From Antitrichia curtipendula (taxonomy: Eukaryota > Streptophyta > Bryopsida > Hypnales > Leucodontaceae), in assembly GCA_951230915.1 (NCBI GenBank), contig OX579634.1:18254725-18318724 (forward strand): DNA of 64,000 bases, written 5' to 3'. The position numbers were made by a program, and so were the translations under genes. This document shows, one piece after another, positions 49,354 through 59,624 of this stretch. The notes under the pieces are model-generated. The model was not told the origin of the DNA, did no database searches, and saw only the letters and a list, made by a program, of their open reading frames with translations. Each line of letters begins with the position of its first letter. Within the stretch, counting starts at the first letter, position 1.

Positions 49354-50838
49354 TTAATATGAGTGGCGGAAGTGTTCATCCGGAATAGGCCAGTTGTAAT
49401 TATTGGTAAATCGATGGATGATTTCGGACAAGCTACCGCGAGAATCAATCACCGAATCACAAAGGCGCTCCAAGTAAAGGTGAAAAATCCTTGCCAAATC
49501 CTCATAGCTAAATCTTGTATGTCCTTCATTTTCCCGATGTAAGCTCACGTAGTCCGTCGACATGCAACCATTGTTGATGGCTTGAGCTATTCGACCAACC
49601 ACATATTCCTCCGATTTACGTGATAAATCCGGTATCATTGACACATCCGCATCTCTTCGGTGCAGGTATGCAATAGAAGGGTCCACCCACCACCTCTTTT
49701 TCAAGGTCTCAGTCCGCTCACTCTGAGAGGTGAACGTGTACAAGGACTTCATTGGTTCATTACGTAAAGTAGTCAGGCCCCAATCGCAAACTCCAATGTA
49801 AACACGTGACTCATCATTGGGAAAGTGAAACATAATGTTGTCCAGTGAAAGATCATTGTGCAAATGTCCAGTGTTGTGCACTGCATTCATGAGGTGCACC
49901 AATGTCCATGCAAGCTCCGTGCGCTTCTTCTTCCAACGACCAAGAAAAAAAGCTTTCGTCACCTCTTCCAGGGTCGGTTGAGAATAAGCCAACTGAATGC
50001 CAATGTTATCGGGATATTCCTTATCCAATTTTAACATTTGCTTCAATGTTCCGCCATTCCACCAATACGAGTACCCTTCGTTTTGCGTTGCATGAACAGC
50101 AGAAAACCGGATAACTCCATCATGTGGAATTCTCACTGCCATTGACTCGTTTTGGTGTTCCAACTTTGCGAGCGGAGGTCGTATGCGTTGTTGATGAGAT
50201 ACCTTCGCTGCGAACTCCCAAAATGTGGGTATCTCACGACATCCTTCAATTCGGACCCTCCGAATTGTTGCGTATCCACCCCTCAGGATTTGATCATCTT
50301 GTGGAATCACCCTTGCTGTTTCCGGAAGTGCTAAGAGATGTCGTCGCCCATGTTGCAACTCCACAACTCCCTCATCACTATTCCACCAACCCATTGAACC
50401 TCGCCTATTTCGATTCTTTGCAAAAGGAGCGCACTGGCGAACAAACAAGTCTGCCCTCAAAATGACCTGTTCAAAAGTGCCATCACCTACGCGGTGTTGC
50501 TTCCCGTACTTCTCTAAAATCACCTTTGCATTCCACAATGCATCATGGACCTTGTTCTTCAAAAATTGTTGAAAGCCCTTCTTCTCCATTTCATGAATCC
50601 AGTAGGGTACGTTTAAAGCATCCGTGAACTTTTGTGCCATATCTCCCTTGAATTTAGCTGGGCACTCGTCTTCATACCTCGCATATTTGGTATACAACGA
50701 CGCAGTGGTTTCCGACTCATAAAAATTGACAATGCATTCAATGAGAAATGCTTTGCAAGCGAGAGAAGGAGCGTCCATACTCGCCTCACTGTCCGACTTC
50801 ACTCGTTTGTCTTTCACAGCCTTCTTTGATCTCGGCAT
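49354..50838 (-). CDS. Protein-kinase-like protein carried by the giant hAT element
   Basis: An uninterrupted 494-residue frame from the ATG at 50838 (MPRSKKAVK). The first 180 residues are not recognised. A kinase fold follows: Gly-loop-like LRGGYATIRRV at about 186-196; AAK with Lys about 211 as the likely ATP-binding lysine; the catalytic loop HNDLSLDN at about 327-334; and CDWG at about 351-354, where most kinases have DFG. The HxD aspartate, its Asn partner and the DWG aspartate are all present, so activity is possible. A basic patch (KKKR) precedes the catalytic loop. The gene reads toward gene A, and its promoter lies beside a GGACG array. It is the only gene here with a complete ATG-to-stop frame free of nonsense codons. 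Substrate is unknown; phosphorylation of the transposase or a host regulator would be speculation. Family assignment within the kinases cannot be made by eye. Confidence 0.8.
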   Translation of the reverse strand: MPRSKKAVKDKRVKSDSEASMDAPSLACKAFLIECIVNFYESETTASLYTKYARYEDECPAKFKGDMAQKFTDALNVPYWIHEMEKKGFQQFLKNKVHDALWNAKVILEKYGKQHRVGDGTFEQVILRADLFVRQCAPFAKNRNRRGSMGWWNSDEGVVELQHGRRHLLALPETARVIPQDDQILRGGYATIRRVRIEGCREIPTFWEFAAKVSHQQRIRPPLAKLEHQNESMAVRIPHDGVIRFSAVHATQNEGYSYWWNGGTLKQMLKLDKEYPDNIGIQLAYSQPTLEEVTKAFFLGRWKKKRTELAWTLVHLMNAVHNTGHLHNDLSLDNIMFHFPNDESRVYIGVCDWGLTTLRNEPMKSLYTFTSQSERTETLKKRWWVDPSIAYLHRRDADVSMIPDLSRKSEEYVVGRIAQAINNGCMSTDYVSLHRENEGHTRFSYEDLARIFHLYLERLCDSVIDSRGSLSEIIHRFTNNYNWPIPDEHFRHSY

Positions 50839-51050
50839 TGTGATGAAATCACGTTTAGAAGTGCACTTGCAATTTGTAATCCACAAGGCAATATACAATT
50901 TGCCAAATGATCATACGCAAAATGTAGAAAAAAAAAGCAACAAGTATCCCCTAAAAATCACACTCTTATCTTCCCTTAGAAAGGAGCCAATGGAGGATAA
51001 ACCACCAAGCTCTTCGCTCTCTCTTGCATGACACAAGGAGGAAGATAAAA

Positions 51051-51083
51051 GTGAGGAGCGGACGGGCCGTCCGACTCTTTTAT
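51051..51083 (-). promoter_or_regulatory. Core promoter of the kinase-like gene
   Basis: On the minus strand: ATAAAAG from 51083, then CGGACGGC, then CCTCAC at 51056-51051, 27 bases downstream of the TATA start. This is the same arrangement as genes A and B. Confidence 0.6.
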
Positions 51084-51490
51084 GCAAGGCGGACGCCTCG
51101 ACCGTCCGCCTAATCGGACGGACCCGACGAGGCGGACGGATCATCGTCCGCCTCGTCAGGACCGTCCGATCAGGCGGACGCCACCCGTCCGACACATCGG
51201 ACGGCCACCGTCCGCTCTGGGCCGTCCGACCCTAAAATCGAAGGCGGACGCCTCGCCCGTCTGCTTGATCGGGCGGACGAGACGACGCGGACGGACAGTC
51301 ATCCGCATCGTAAAGACCATCCGATCAGGCGGACGCCACCCGTCCGACTCATCGGACGGCCCTGATGTATTGGACGGCTGCTGTCCGCCCAGGGCCGTCC
51401 GCCCTGGGCAATCCGCTTGATCGGACAGCCCCTCTCAAGTGGAGATCAAATTGAGAGATTTTTCGAGGTCGTCCGACCAGGCGGACAGCT
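51057..51490. repeat. Internal GGACG/CGTCC array
   Basis: GC-rich, dense in GGACG in both orientations. A block with GATCAGGCGGACGCCACCC is repeated at an offset of about 145-150 bp (near 51170 and 51325). It lies upstream of the kinase-like gene. Confidence 0.75.
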
Positions 51491-53703
51491 ACATCATCTG
51501 ACTCCTAAAACGACCTCAACCAGCAAATAATGACAAGGATTGGAAAGACAAAAATCTCATCGACATTCACTTTCTTACTTAAAGAACTTGAATCATTAAA
51601 TAGAACTCCAGCGTTTTTTTAATGCAAAGATCTTCAATTTTATACACTAAGTCCTACATCCTAAATCCTATACCCTAAAACCTAAATCCCAAATTATACT
51701 CTAAAGTTACAAATGTAAGAAATCATAACTAATTAAAAATATGAAAACAAATGCAAATTAAGTTCCTCAAGAAATATATGGACCATCTTCAATTAAGAAC
51801 TTAACTTGAGGATTCTTGATTGGGTTTAGGTGTTTCTTGAATTCATAGCATGCACAAGTTCGCAAATAAAGCTTTGAAGTCAATTTTTTAATTTCTTATG
51901 TGAATATATTTTGTTAAACAAATTCAACAATAGACATTTTATGTAACTTTATCAACACCATTGTCCCACATTAGTTGCATGAATTTATACCTCAAAGAAT
52001 TCACCAATGTGCAATTGTGCATGGAATTTAAAAATTAAATGTTTACTTCTCTAGCTTTTTTAAATTGGGATGTTTGGTCATTCAACCCTTTGAGGAATAT
52101 TCACGTACGTCTTTCACCTTGTGCATTTTAGCCAAAATTTAGGCAATTGAGTTATGAATAAATGATTAAATGTGAAATGTTTAACCCCTATTTTTTAGGC
52201 ACCTTGGCACCTTGCTTAACTACATTTTTTTGCGATGAACCTTTTTAACTAAAAAAGGCTACTCTAGTGATGGTGAATGTCTAATTTTATATGATAAACA
52301 ATTGATTTGAGAATCTAAAAAAAAGATTTTAAAAAAGAAACACTTAGTTTTCACTCATTAAAAAATTGTTAGGTAGAAGTAGATTCAAGATCAAAGGAAA
52401 AATTAAATCATTAATAGCTCTAAGATAGTAAGATAGAATTGAAATATACTAATTTCCACTTTGAGATTATTCTAGCAAGGAATCTAGACCTCATGAATTT
52501 TTTTTTTGATTTTAACTCTTAGAATTCAATTCAAAAATGAATACTTCAAGTTATTTATTCTAAAAGATACCAAAAAAACTCAGAAAATTACAAAAAATAT
52601 TGAGGCCATAGGAGCCTGTCTAAAAATCTTACATCCATTTTGGCCCCCGATAGGACAATGGGACTTTAGAGAATTAGAGGTTAAACTCAAAAGAACTATA
52701 CATTCATTTTTAAAAATTTGTGAAGTAGAAATTGATGTACTATTAAATGAAAAATAATACGCTAATAACTTTTGGAAGAATTGAAGAATTGTTAATCCCA
52801 ATGAAAAAAATATTCTAATAGACAATTAATATTCTTTGATATCAATTTTGAATAACGAACTTTGAATTCTAGAGACATAAGACAACTCTATATGCTTTTT
52901 CTAACTTCATGATCCGCACTCCACAAGACCGCAAGTCCGCAACATATAAGTTATATAACTCCAAATGATTTTTGACAACATTATTTGACATTGAATGGGG
53001 CAATTTCTTATAAGTAGGTAATTACTAATTAGGTATCAATCTATACTATCATGACCAAAATGATTTTTTAATATTACATCAAAATATTATCACACATCCA
53101 TTTTCGAAATACACTTCTAATTTGGACAACATTTATATAAATGACATGAACCCTAAATCCTAAATCCAAAATCCTATATTAGAACTTTGCATACAAATAT
53201 CTTAGAAGATCGTGACTTTGATGCAATAGTATTATATAAGTACATAGCAATTGTTTTTAGTTTCATGACATTAAGTCGGGTTTCGCTTACTTCGACAAAT
53301 TTCTTTATAAAAACAATTATTTTAAAATTGAGATGTCTTACAGTATATAGTAATATATGATTAAAATCCAAATAAATTTTTGAATATAATTAAATCTACG
53401 ATCTATCATCAAAAATTTAGAAAAAAAAATTTAGAACTATAGGTAGCATTTCATTTTGATCTTTCAAGATGGTCATTTCAAAATATCATTGAGATGTTTA
53501 ATTTCAAGATTGCACCTAAAAATATGATGTGCACATTGAAGAATGAAGTTTGATGTCGGTGCCATGAGGAGTCCAATGTCTTTGAAGTATTCACATTGGA
53601 TGCTTGTTGTCATGAAGGCACACTCTTTGAAGATGACCTGGCCATTTCAGGAATCCTATGCTGCACTAAATGAGAAAAAAACATGCACTGCCATGGTCTG
53701 ATG
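51491..53703. other. AT-rich spacer inside the giant element
   Basis: No gene is recognisable. It contains a degenerate telomere-like run (CCTAAATCC variants, about 51645-51715) and the nested TTAA-family element at 52181-52684. Confidence 0.5.
52181..52684 (+). mobile_element. TTAA-family element, internally shortened, nested
   Basis: Starts TTAA-CCCCTATTTT and ends GAATTAGAGG-TTAA. The interior corresponds to parts of copy 1 ('caccttgcttaactacattt', 'cattaatagctctaagatag', and a right block with ACAATGGGACTTTAG) with the middle and left third missing. Confidence 0.6.
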
Positions 53704-53898
53704 GGCGGTCGGACCGTCCGCCCGTCGGACGGAGGTGACCAAGGCGCGGACGAGACACCAGGCGGACAGGCGGTCAGACCATCCGCCCGTCGGACGGAGG
53801 TGACCAAGCCGCGGACGGGCCACCAGGCAGATGGGCGGTCGAACCGTCCGCCCATCGGACGGAAGTGACCAAGGCGCAGACGGGCCACGAGGCGGACG
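53704..53898. repeat. Internal GGACG array: three tandem 65-bp units
   Basis: Units begin GGCGGTC at 53704, 53769 and 53834. Each contains CCGTCCGCCCGTCGGACGGA-like sequence, then GGTGACCAAG. It sits about 180 bp beyond the 3' end of the transposase frame. Confidence 0.8.
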
Positions 53899-54081
53899 GA
53901 CGGACAGACGGTCTTCGCTAGTTTTAAGGTATTTGAAAAAACAAAATTTTGATGGTGTGCACAACATGAATGAGCAAATTTGTATTACAAACTTAAAGTT
54001 CGAACAATGAATTGTCATAACATAATGTGTTTAGGGTAAAAAACTAAACACCCAAGTTTACATCTTCTCAATCTTTATAAA

Positions 54082-57000
54082 CTATGGTTGATAGTCACTA
54101 TCTCCTTTGACTTCAGCCCCGCTACTATGACCTATTGTATCCCATCCGGAATCATCGTCACTGGATGAATTTTGCATACTATCTGATGAAGATTGTACAA
54201 TCTTCCCTCCTTCTTCTTGTACTTGTTTCGATGTGCTTGATCTCACTGGTCTACCTAACTTATGATCCCTTTTGACTTTTAGTAGAGACTTTCCAATACC
54301 TCCCTTAAGATCGTGGATTGGTTTCACCTTTCGCTTGGTTAGAGGCAGACTTGCATCAAGGGGGGTTCTACCTACATTTTGTTTTTTCAATGGAGAGATT
54401 GCAAAAGGCTTCATTATTCTTTTCCTCTTAGCTTTTTTGGACTCCTTCACCGCGGGTGGACGTGCTTCCGAACCTCCTGGAATGTTTGTCTTCTCTGCGG
54501 ACAAAGCTTCCACTGTAGGGTTTGAAAATTTGATCGGAGAATGCTTTGCATGGCAAGAAAATCGACGAAACATAAACTCCAATGTTTGCACATCATCGTT
54601 GTCTGATGAAACGGATGGATTGGGATTGGCTCCAATATGCAATTCCTTCAAATTGCTCAAATGTTGTTCTTTGAACAGTAAGTCTTTAGGACCATTCAAA
54701 GTCGTGCTACCGCTTGTATATAGTGCATGTCGAGGACCGCTACGTGATGGTAATTGAGGATCTCGTACGAGGTGCTTCATGTCTTTGGCGTTGCGGTGTG
54801 ACATTGGGCACACGGACTCCAATACACATGGATCTTGACTTCCCTCTATTCAAGGTGCTTGGGCATTTTGAATGCCGAAAAGTCCAATAGTTTCACTTGT
54901 CAATGCCCTTGGAAATTCAATATTTTGGTTGATCACATTTGTGTGGGACTTCACCCCACACTCTTTCATGTCTTCGTGTTGATCATTTTCTTCCGCTCCT
55001 ACCGTTGTCATGGATGGACACTCGGGAATTCGAATCACTTCATCCATTTGGGGAGTTTCATCACCTATAACCATTTCCTCATCTTCCTCCGCTACCTTCG
55101 CATGAGTATTTTCCCTATTTGCTAGAATGTTTTCACTACGCAACAATCCGGTTCCATCTAAGTATTTAGCTATGGAAGGTCCACCTTCGTCATATTCACA
55201 ATCGTCCTCATTCAACGAAAACTTGTAAGGGTCTTCACAATGATCTCCGATGTCTGCATCATAATGAGGTGGGCTTCGAAGCGGTTCATCATCGAAATTG
55301 CGGATGCCGTGGTCATCTTCATCGTCTATGAGGGGATCAACTTCTTCACCGGATTCACCACCCTCGTCTTCCGATGAAGACAAGGCCGAATCCTCCGACT
55401 CGAGGTTCTCATCGTACCACTTTTTCTTGTCATTTTGCTTTGATGCACCGAGGACTTTGGAATTGGTATACACATATACCAAATCCTGTGCTCTTTGTAG
55501 CTTCAACTTGTTTCGATATTTGTTGTGAACAAAAGAATAGCTACTCCAATTTTGTTCACATGAAGACGATGATACCGGTTGGGCCAAAATCCTTTTGGCA
55601 ATTGGAGCAATGAGCTTCCCGCACGCGCCCTCAAAATCCCACCAAGCATGCGCCGACAATTGTTGTTCACCCGGATCCAACATGTTGTGGAACGGAGGTT
55701 CCCTATGGCGGAAGGCTACAAATTCCTTCACCACCTTCGCATACTCTGAAGGTGTACATATTTGCATCAAAACGCGCTTGCATGCAGCCATGGCATCGGT
55801 GTCGTCGGCTAGTTCTTTGTCTTCAAGAAGGTAGGGATTCAAAAGTGCTCCTGCATAATGTAAATCGGTCTTCACCATATCACGTCGTTCGTAGAACGCC
55901 TTCACCAACGAGATGGCTTTATCCAAAGCCAAACAAAAAGGCTCTTTGTCTAAAGCGAAGACGTGCTTCTCTAGTTTCCTCATAATATGTAACACCTTGC
56001 CCATGCATGGTGTCTTCGCATCCAAATCACGAAGAGCACTAACAATTGGAGCTGTCACATCTTCAAAATTTTGACAACGATGCCAAAAATGCCCACTTAG
56101 AATGGTCTTCTTCACCCGTTCGGATTCTAAACGAGTTTTGGATTTTCGCGAGTGTTTTCTAGCATATTCCTCCCATTGCGGGTCCGTCACAGTTTGTTGC
56201 AATTGTGCTCTCACCTTGAGCATACGTGCAACCATGTTGTAATTCGAGGCAAATCTTGTTTTCATCGCCAACAACAAGTTGTACTGCGTCGAATACTTCC
56301 GAAGTATCGCAAGCGGCATGTGCCTCTTCTTGAAGAATTTGACTATCTTTCGGGAATCTTTCACGACGTCATCAATCCATTGTTCGTTTGCCCAATCTTT
56401 TAGCAACAAATTCAAGGCATGCACCACGCAACCTTGGAAAAAAATGTGGGGATAGGTAGTAGATACCAAACTCCATGCTGCTGGATTTACAGCCGCATTA
56501 TCTGTACTCACCTGCACTACGTTTGCAGGGCCCACTTATTCTATAAAACTCTCTAATATAGAAGCCAAATATGGAGCATCTTTTGTTTTCCCAGTTGTAT
56601 CCACCGATCCTAGGAATTGCTCACCCGCGGATGACACAAGCATGGCATTTATCAATGGCCGATTCGAAACCGAGGTCCACCCATCAATAGACAATGTGGC
56701 TCCAAACTTCCTGATACTGGTTTCTGTCCGCTTACGGAGATTGACCTCTAAGTCTACCTTAGCTTGGTCAAGCAATTTATGACGTAGATCATGGTATGAT
56801 GGTGGGCTATAAGGTTGGTGAAACTCCGCCGTTTTCTTCACTGCTTCTTTGAAGGCTGGATTTCGGGCTACAGCAAATGGTATATTTGCCGCATAAAAGA
56901 AATTGGCCCACATTGCATTCAAAATGCGTTTATTTGCTTCGTCGAATCCCTCTACTAGCCTACTTTGTCTTTGAGGCCTACTGCTTGATGTCCGCTAAGT

Positions 57001-57399
57001 TCCACGTCCACCTGATGCTTGTGTACTTGGATTTCCTTGGGAAGAACCACCAACATATTCCTCTGGTGCCGTGCATGAGTCTTTTTCGGTAGAGTTCACA
57101 GTGTCTCTCGCATTTGACATAGCACGAACAACCATAGGCATAGGTGTGTCATTGCCATCCACATTGTATGGAGTACCTCTTTGTGGAATCACTCCATTGC
57201 AACGAACAAATAGACCTCGAACTTCAGATGTCATTTGAGTACAAAGGCTGATTCCTTTGTCACGACTCCCCGATGTGCCTGCATATCCCAAATGACTAAA
57301 CATACGGACCGGCTTTTTGACAAATACCAATTTGCAAGCCTTGCATTGTACTTTTCCATTTGATAGGGTTTCGTACCAAGAAGACCAATCCTTGGTCAT
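54082..57399 (-). pseudogene. hAT transposase with BED finger, three in-frame nonsense codons
   Basis: A single minus-strand frame from the ATG at 57399 (MTKDWSSWYE), with stops TAG 56995-56997, TAA 56536-56538 and TGA 54850-54852, and no frameshift. Domains in order: a BED-type zinc finger (VQCKACKLVF ... FSHLGYAG ... ISLC, about residues 5-55); a DUF659-like segment with LSIDGWTS, which carries the first catalytic Asp; VVQVSTDNAA with the second Asp, directly after the TAA; and the C-terminal dimerisation region AWWDFEGACG ... SSCEQNWSSYSFVHNK with the catalytic Glu. An acidic, Ser-rich tail leads to the TGA. Beyond it a further 255 codons stay open, with basic NLS-like KKAKRKR and a Ser/Asp-rich end. 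The protein would cut and rejoin the element ends in the nucleus. All catalytic landmarks remain, so the gene looks recently disabled. Introns removing some stops are possible but not needed to keep frame. Confidence 0.85.
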
Positions 57400-57699
57400 G
57401 GTGGCTATTTTAGGCTCTATGTATTGAAACCCTAAATTCAAAACGTAATGATAACAATTGGATAAAATCGTTCAAATGTTTATGCACAAAGCCTTGGAAA
57501 ACAAGGCCCCCCTTTCCACTGAACTATGCATTACTAAGCAAGGGACACAAAAAATTGCAGCGCCTAGCCCTTGGAAATCTTAACGTTCAGATTCTTAAGA
57601 GTGTTTGCAAATGTCAATTTCAGGACTCTTATAGTCTTCATCTGTATGTGACCGTTGAATATGGGAAAAAAAAAAATCCTCCCACAATGGTCATGCGGA

Positions 57700-58085
57700 C
57701 GACGGACGGCCAATTGGACCGTCGGAACAGCGGACGACGGACGGAGGACGGCCAACTGGGCCGGCGGAACAGCGGCCGGCGGACGACAGACGCGAATCTG
57801 GTCCGTCTGAACAGCGGACGGGCGGACGGCGGACGGGAATCTGGTCCGTCTGAACAGCGGACCGGCGGACAGTAGACGGCGGACTGAAGCCGTCGGATCA
57901 TCGGACAGGCGGACGGGAATCTAGGCCATCGGATCAGCGGATGGGCGGTCGGTGGACGGGAATCTGGACCGTCGATTCAGCGGACGGTGGACGGTGGACG
58001 GCGGACCGCGGACGGGCCGACCTAAAACCTGCCGGGCAGACAGGCGGTTCTTACAATTTCGGTAAGATGTTTGAAGTGTGCAGAC
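57700..58085. repeat. Internal GGACG array with about 43-bp repeats
   Basis: GAATCTGG(T/A)CCGTC-type blocks occur at about 57794, 57837, 57917 and 57960, separated by runs of GGACGG. It lies upstream of the transposase gene (minus strand), 300 bp from its ATG. Confidence 0.75.
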
Positions 58086-58489
58086 AGGCGGACAAGTGGA
58101 TTACGCGAATAGAAATGTATGTGCAAATGAAAATGGGTGATTTGTAGGCATGGGATTATAGAAGATAACATAACAATAACTTGAAATGATTTTGTACAAA
58201 TGTAAATAGGTATGATCTTCTGCAATAGGTACGCAAAAGAAACATATTTGACAAATAAAAAAGGCAAAATTTACCATTATGAAAAAACAAATCCAAACAT
58301 ATTTGTATTGCATAAATATTTATACATTAATTAAAAGCAACTCATGACATACTATGAGTGTTGTGCATTACTAATATTGAATCCTCATGAGATTCAAATA
58401 AGTACAAAACAAATTTCATTGGTTAACCCCCTAATACAAACACTATTTTGTATCATCGCTACTGTTTGCGGAAATATGAGAGGCACCCT

Positions 58490-59611
58490 CTAACCCTCTT
58501 GTTCCTTAAGTCTTCGACTTGCTCTACGAGTTTGAAGACCACCGGACCCGGAGCCTGTGCCCCCTCCTGATCGGACTTCCATGTCCACGGCAATGAATTG
58601 TCGTTTGGTTTCTGGAGAGTAGTCATCTTCGTCTTCCATCTTCCGTTTATTTTTCTTTGTGAGAGACAAATCTACTTCCTCTGCCTTTAACGCTCTCAAA
58701 GCCGAATAAATCTTTTTTATCATAGCATTTACCGCTTTGTCATCATCTCGAGGGGTCAACGAGATCGTTTGCCCTGTGCCATGTAGAAAAGTCCTCCACG
58801 TCGTTATAATGTCGGTGATCTTCTTATCAAATGCACTTGTCACCTCCACGAGTGCATGTTCTGTGTTTGATAGCCCATCTACATTAAAAGCAGCACGAAC
58901 TTGCGCAGCTTCTTCCAATTTTGATAAGAAGAGGGCCCTCCTTATTAAGCTGTGATTGTATGCTCCGTAATGCTCATTGAACTCTTGGGATGGTTGCACT
59001 TCTATCCAGACGCCATCTTCTCCTTTCCGCACTTCCTTTTCAGGAAATTGGAAGAACTTTTGATGTGAGATGCTCCAGTGTCCCCCCATGCTACGACAAA
59101 ACAATTCTCGAGCCTCCAAGTCTTCAATACCCCTGGCCCGCAACTCCACCTCTCTATTGCGCGTCATCCAGTCAAAGTCATCCAATTCGTCATTGTAATT
59201 CTCACAAACATCATGCATGAGTTTTTGCGCATTCCAAATTAGAGGTCGCCCCCAATGAATGTAATTTTGGAATAGAAATGGCTTTTGGTCAAGTGGAAGG
59301 GTCCATCGATTGTATTCGTGGCTAGGGGGCATGCTCTCCTCGTGCCCAACCATTTCGTAAAACCTAGGGCTCAAAGGAGACCGACACTCGGGACAAACCG
59401 AACGAACAAGGGATGATTTCACCATACACGTGATATGGTAAGTGTGGCGACATTGGCCCATGATTAAGGCGCCCTCGGGACCAAAATGATTTAGACAAAG
59501 GTTGCATTTACCCTCCAATAGTTCCGTATTTGAACTTTCACCATGCACTACTATTTTGTCCGCCTCTTTGATGTGCGCTGAATGCGTGTTGTAAGGGGCC
59601 CAACCTTTATT
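58490..59611 (-). CDS. RING-H2 finger reading frame, probably a downstream exon of gene B
   Basis: An open frame of 374 codons (59611-58490) with no ATG before the RING domain. It begins right after TAG at 59614-59612. The RING is C-x2-C-x15-C-x-H-x2-H-x2-C-x10-C-x2-C (CNLC ... CRHTYHITC ... CPEC), the C3H2C3 type of E3 ubiquitin ligases. The rest is unrecognised, ending with a Gly/Ser-rich stretch, an acidic/basic patch (KKNKRKMEDEDD) and a basic tail. A possible intron, GTACAT at 59729 to TAG at 59612 (118 nt), would join gene B at Glu to this frame in phase and supply the missing start. If so, the product is a zinc-finger/coiled-coil/RING protein. Such a ligase could control levels of transposase or of host factors; that is inference. 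Confidence 0.65.
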   Translation of the reverse strand, partial: NKGWAPYNTHSAHIKEADKIVVHGESSNTELLEGKCNLCLNHFGPEGALIMGQCRHTYHITCMVKSSLVRSVCPECRSPLSPRFYEMVGHEESMPPSHEYNRWTLPLDQKPFLFQNYIHWGRPLIWNAQKLMHDVCENYNDELDDFDWMTRNREVELRARGIEDLEARELFCRSMGGHWSISHQKFFQFPEKEVRKGEDGVWIEVQPSQEFNEHYGAYNHSLIRRALFLSKLEEAAQVRAAFNVDGLSNTEHALVEVTSAFDKKITDIITTWRTFLHGTGQTISLTPRDDDKAVNAMIKKIYSALRALKAEEVDLSLTKKNKRKMEDEDDYSPETKRQFIAVDMEVRSGGGTGSGSGGLQTRRASRRLKEQEG

Positions 59612-59624
59612 CTACTTCCAAGGT

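Noticed and set aside
53704..53898. Regular repeats resembling a CRISPR array
   Set aside because: Units are 65 bp and contiguous without unique spacers, in a plant transposon: a simple tandem repeat.
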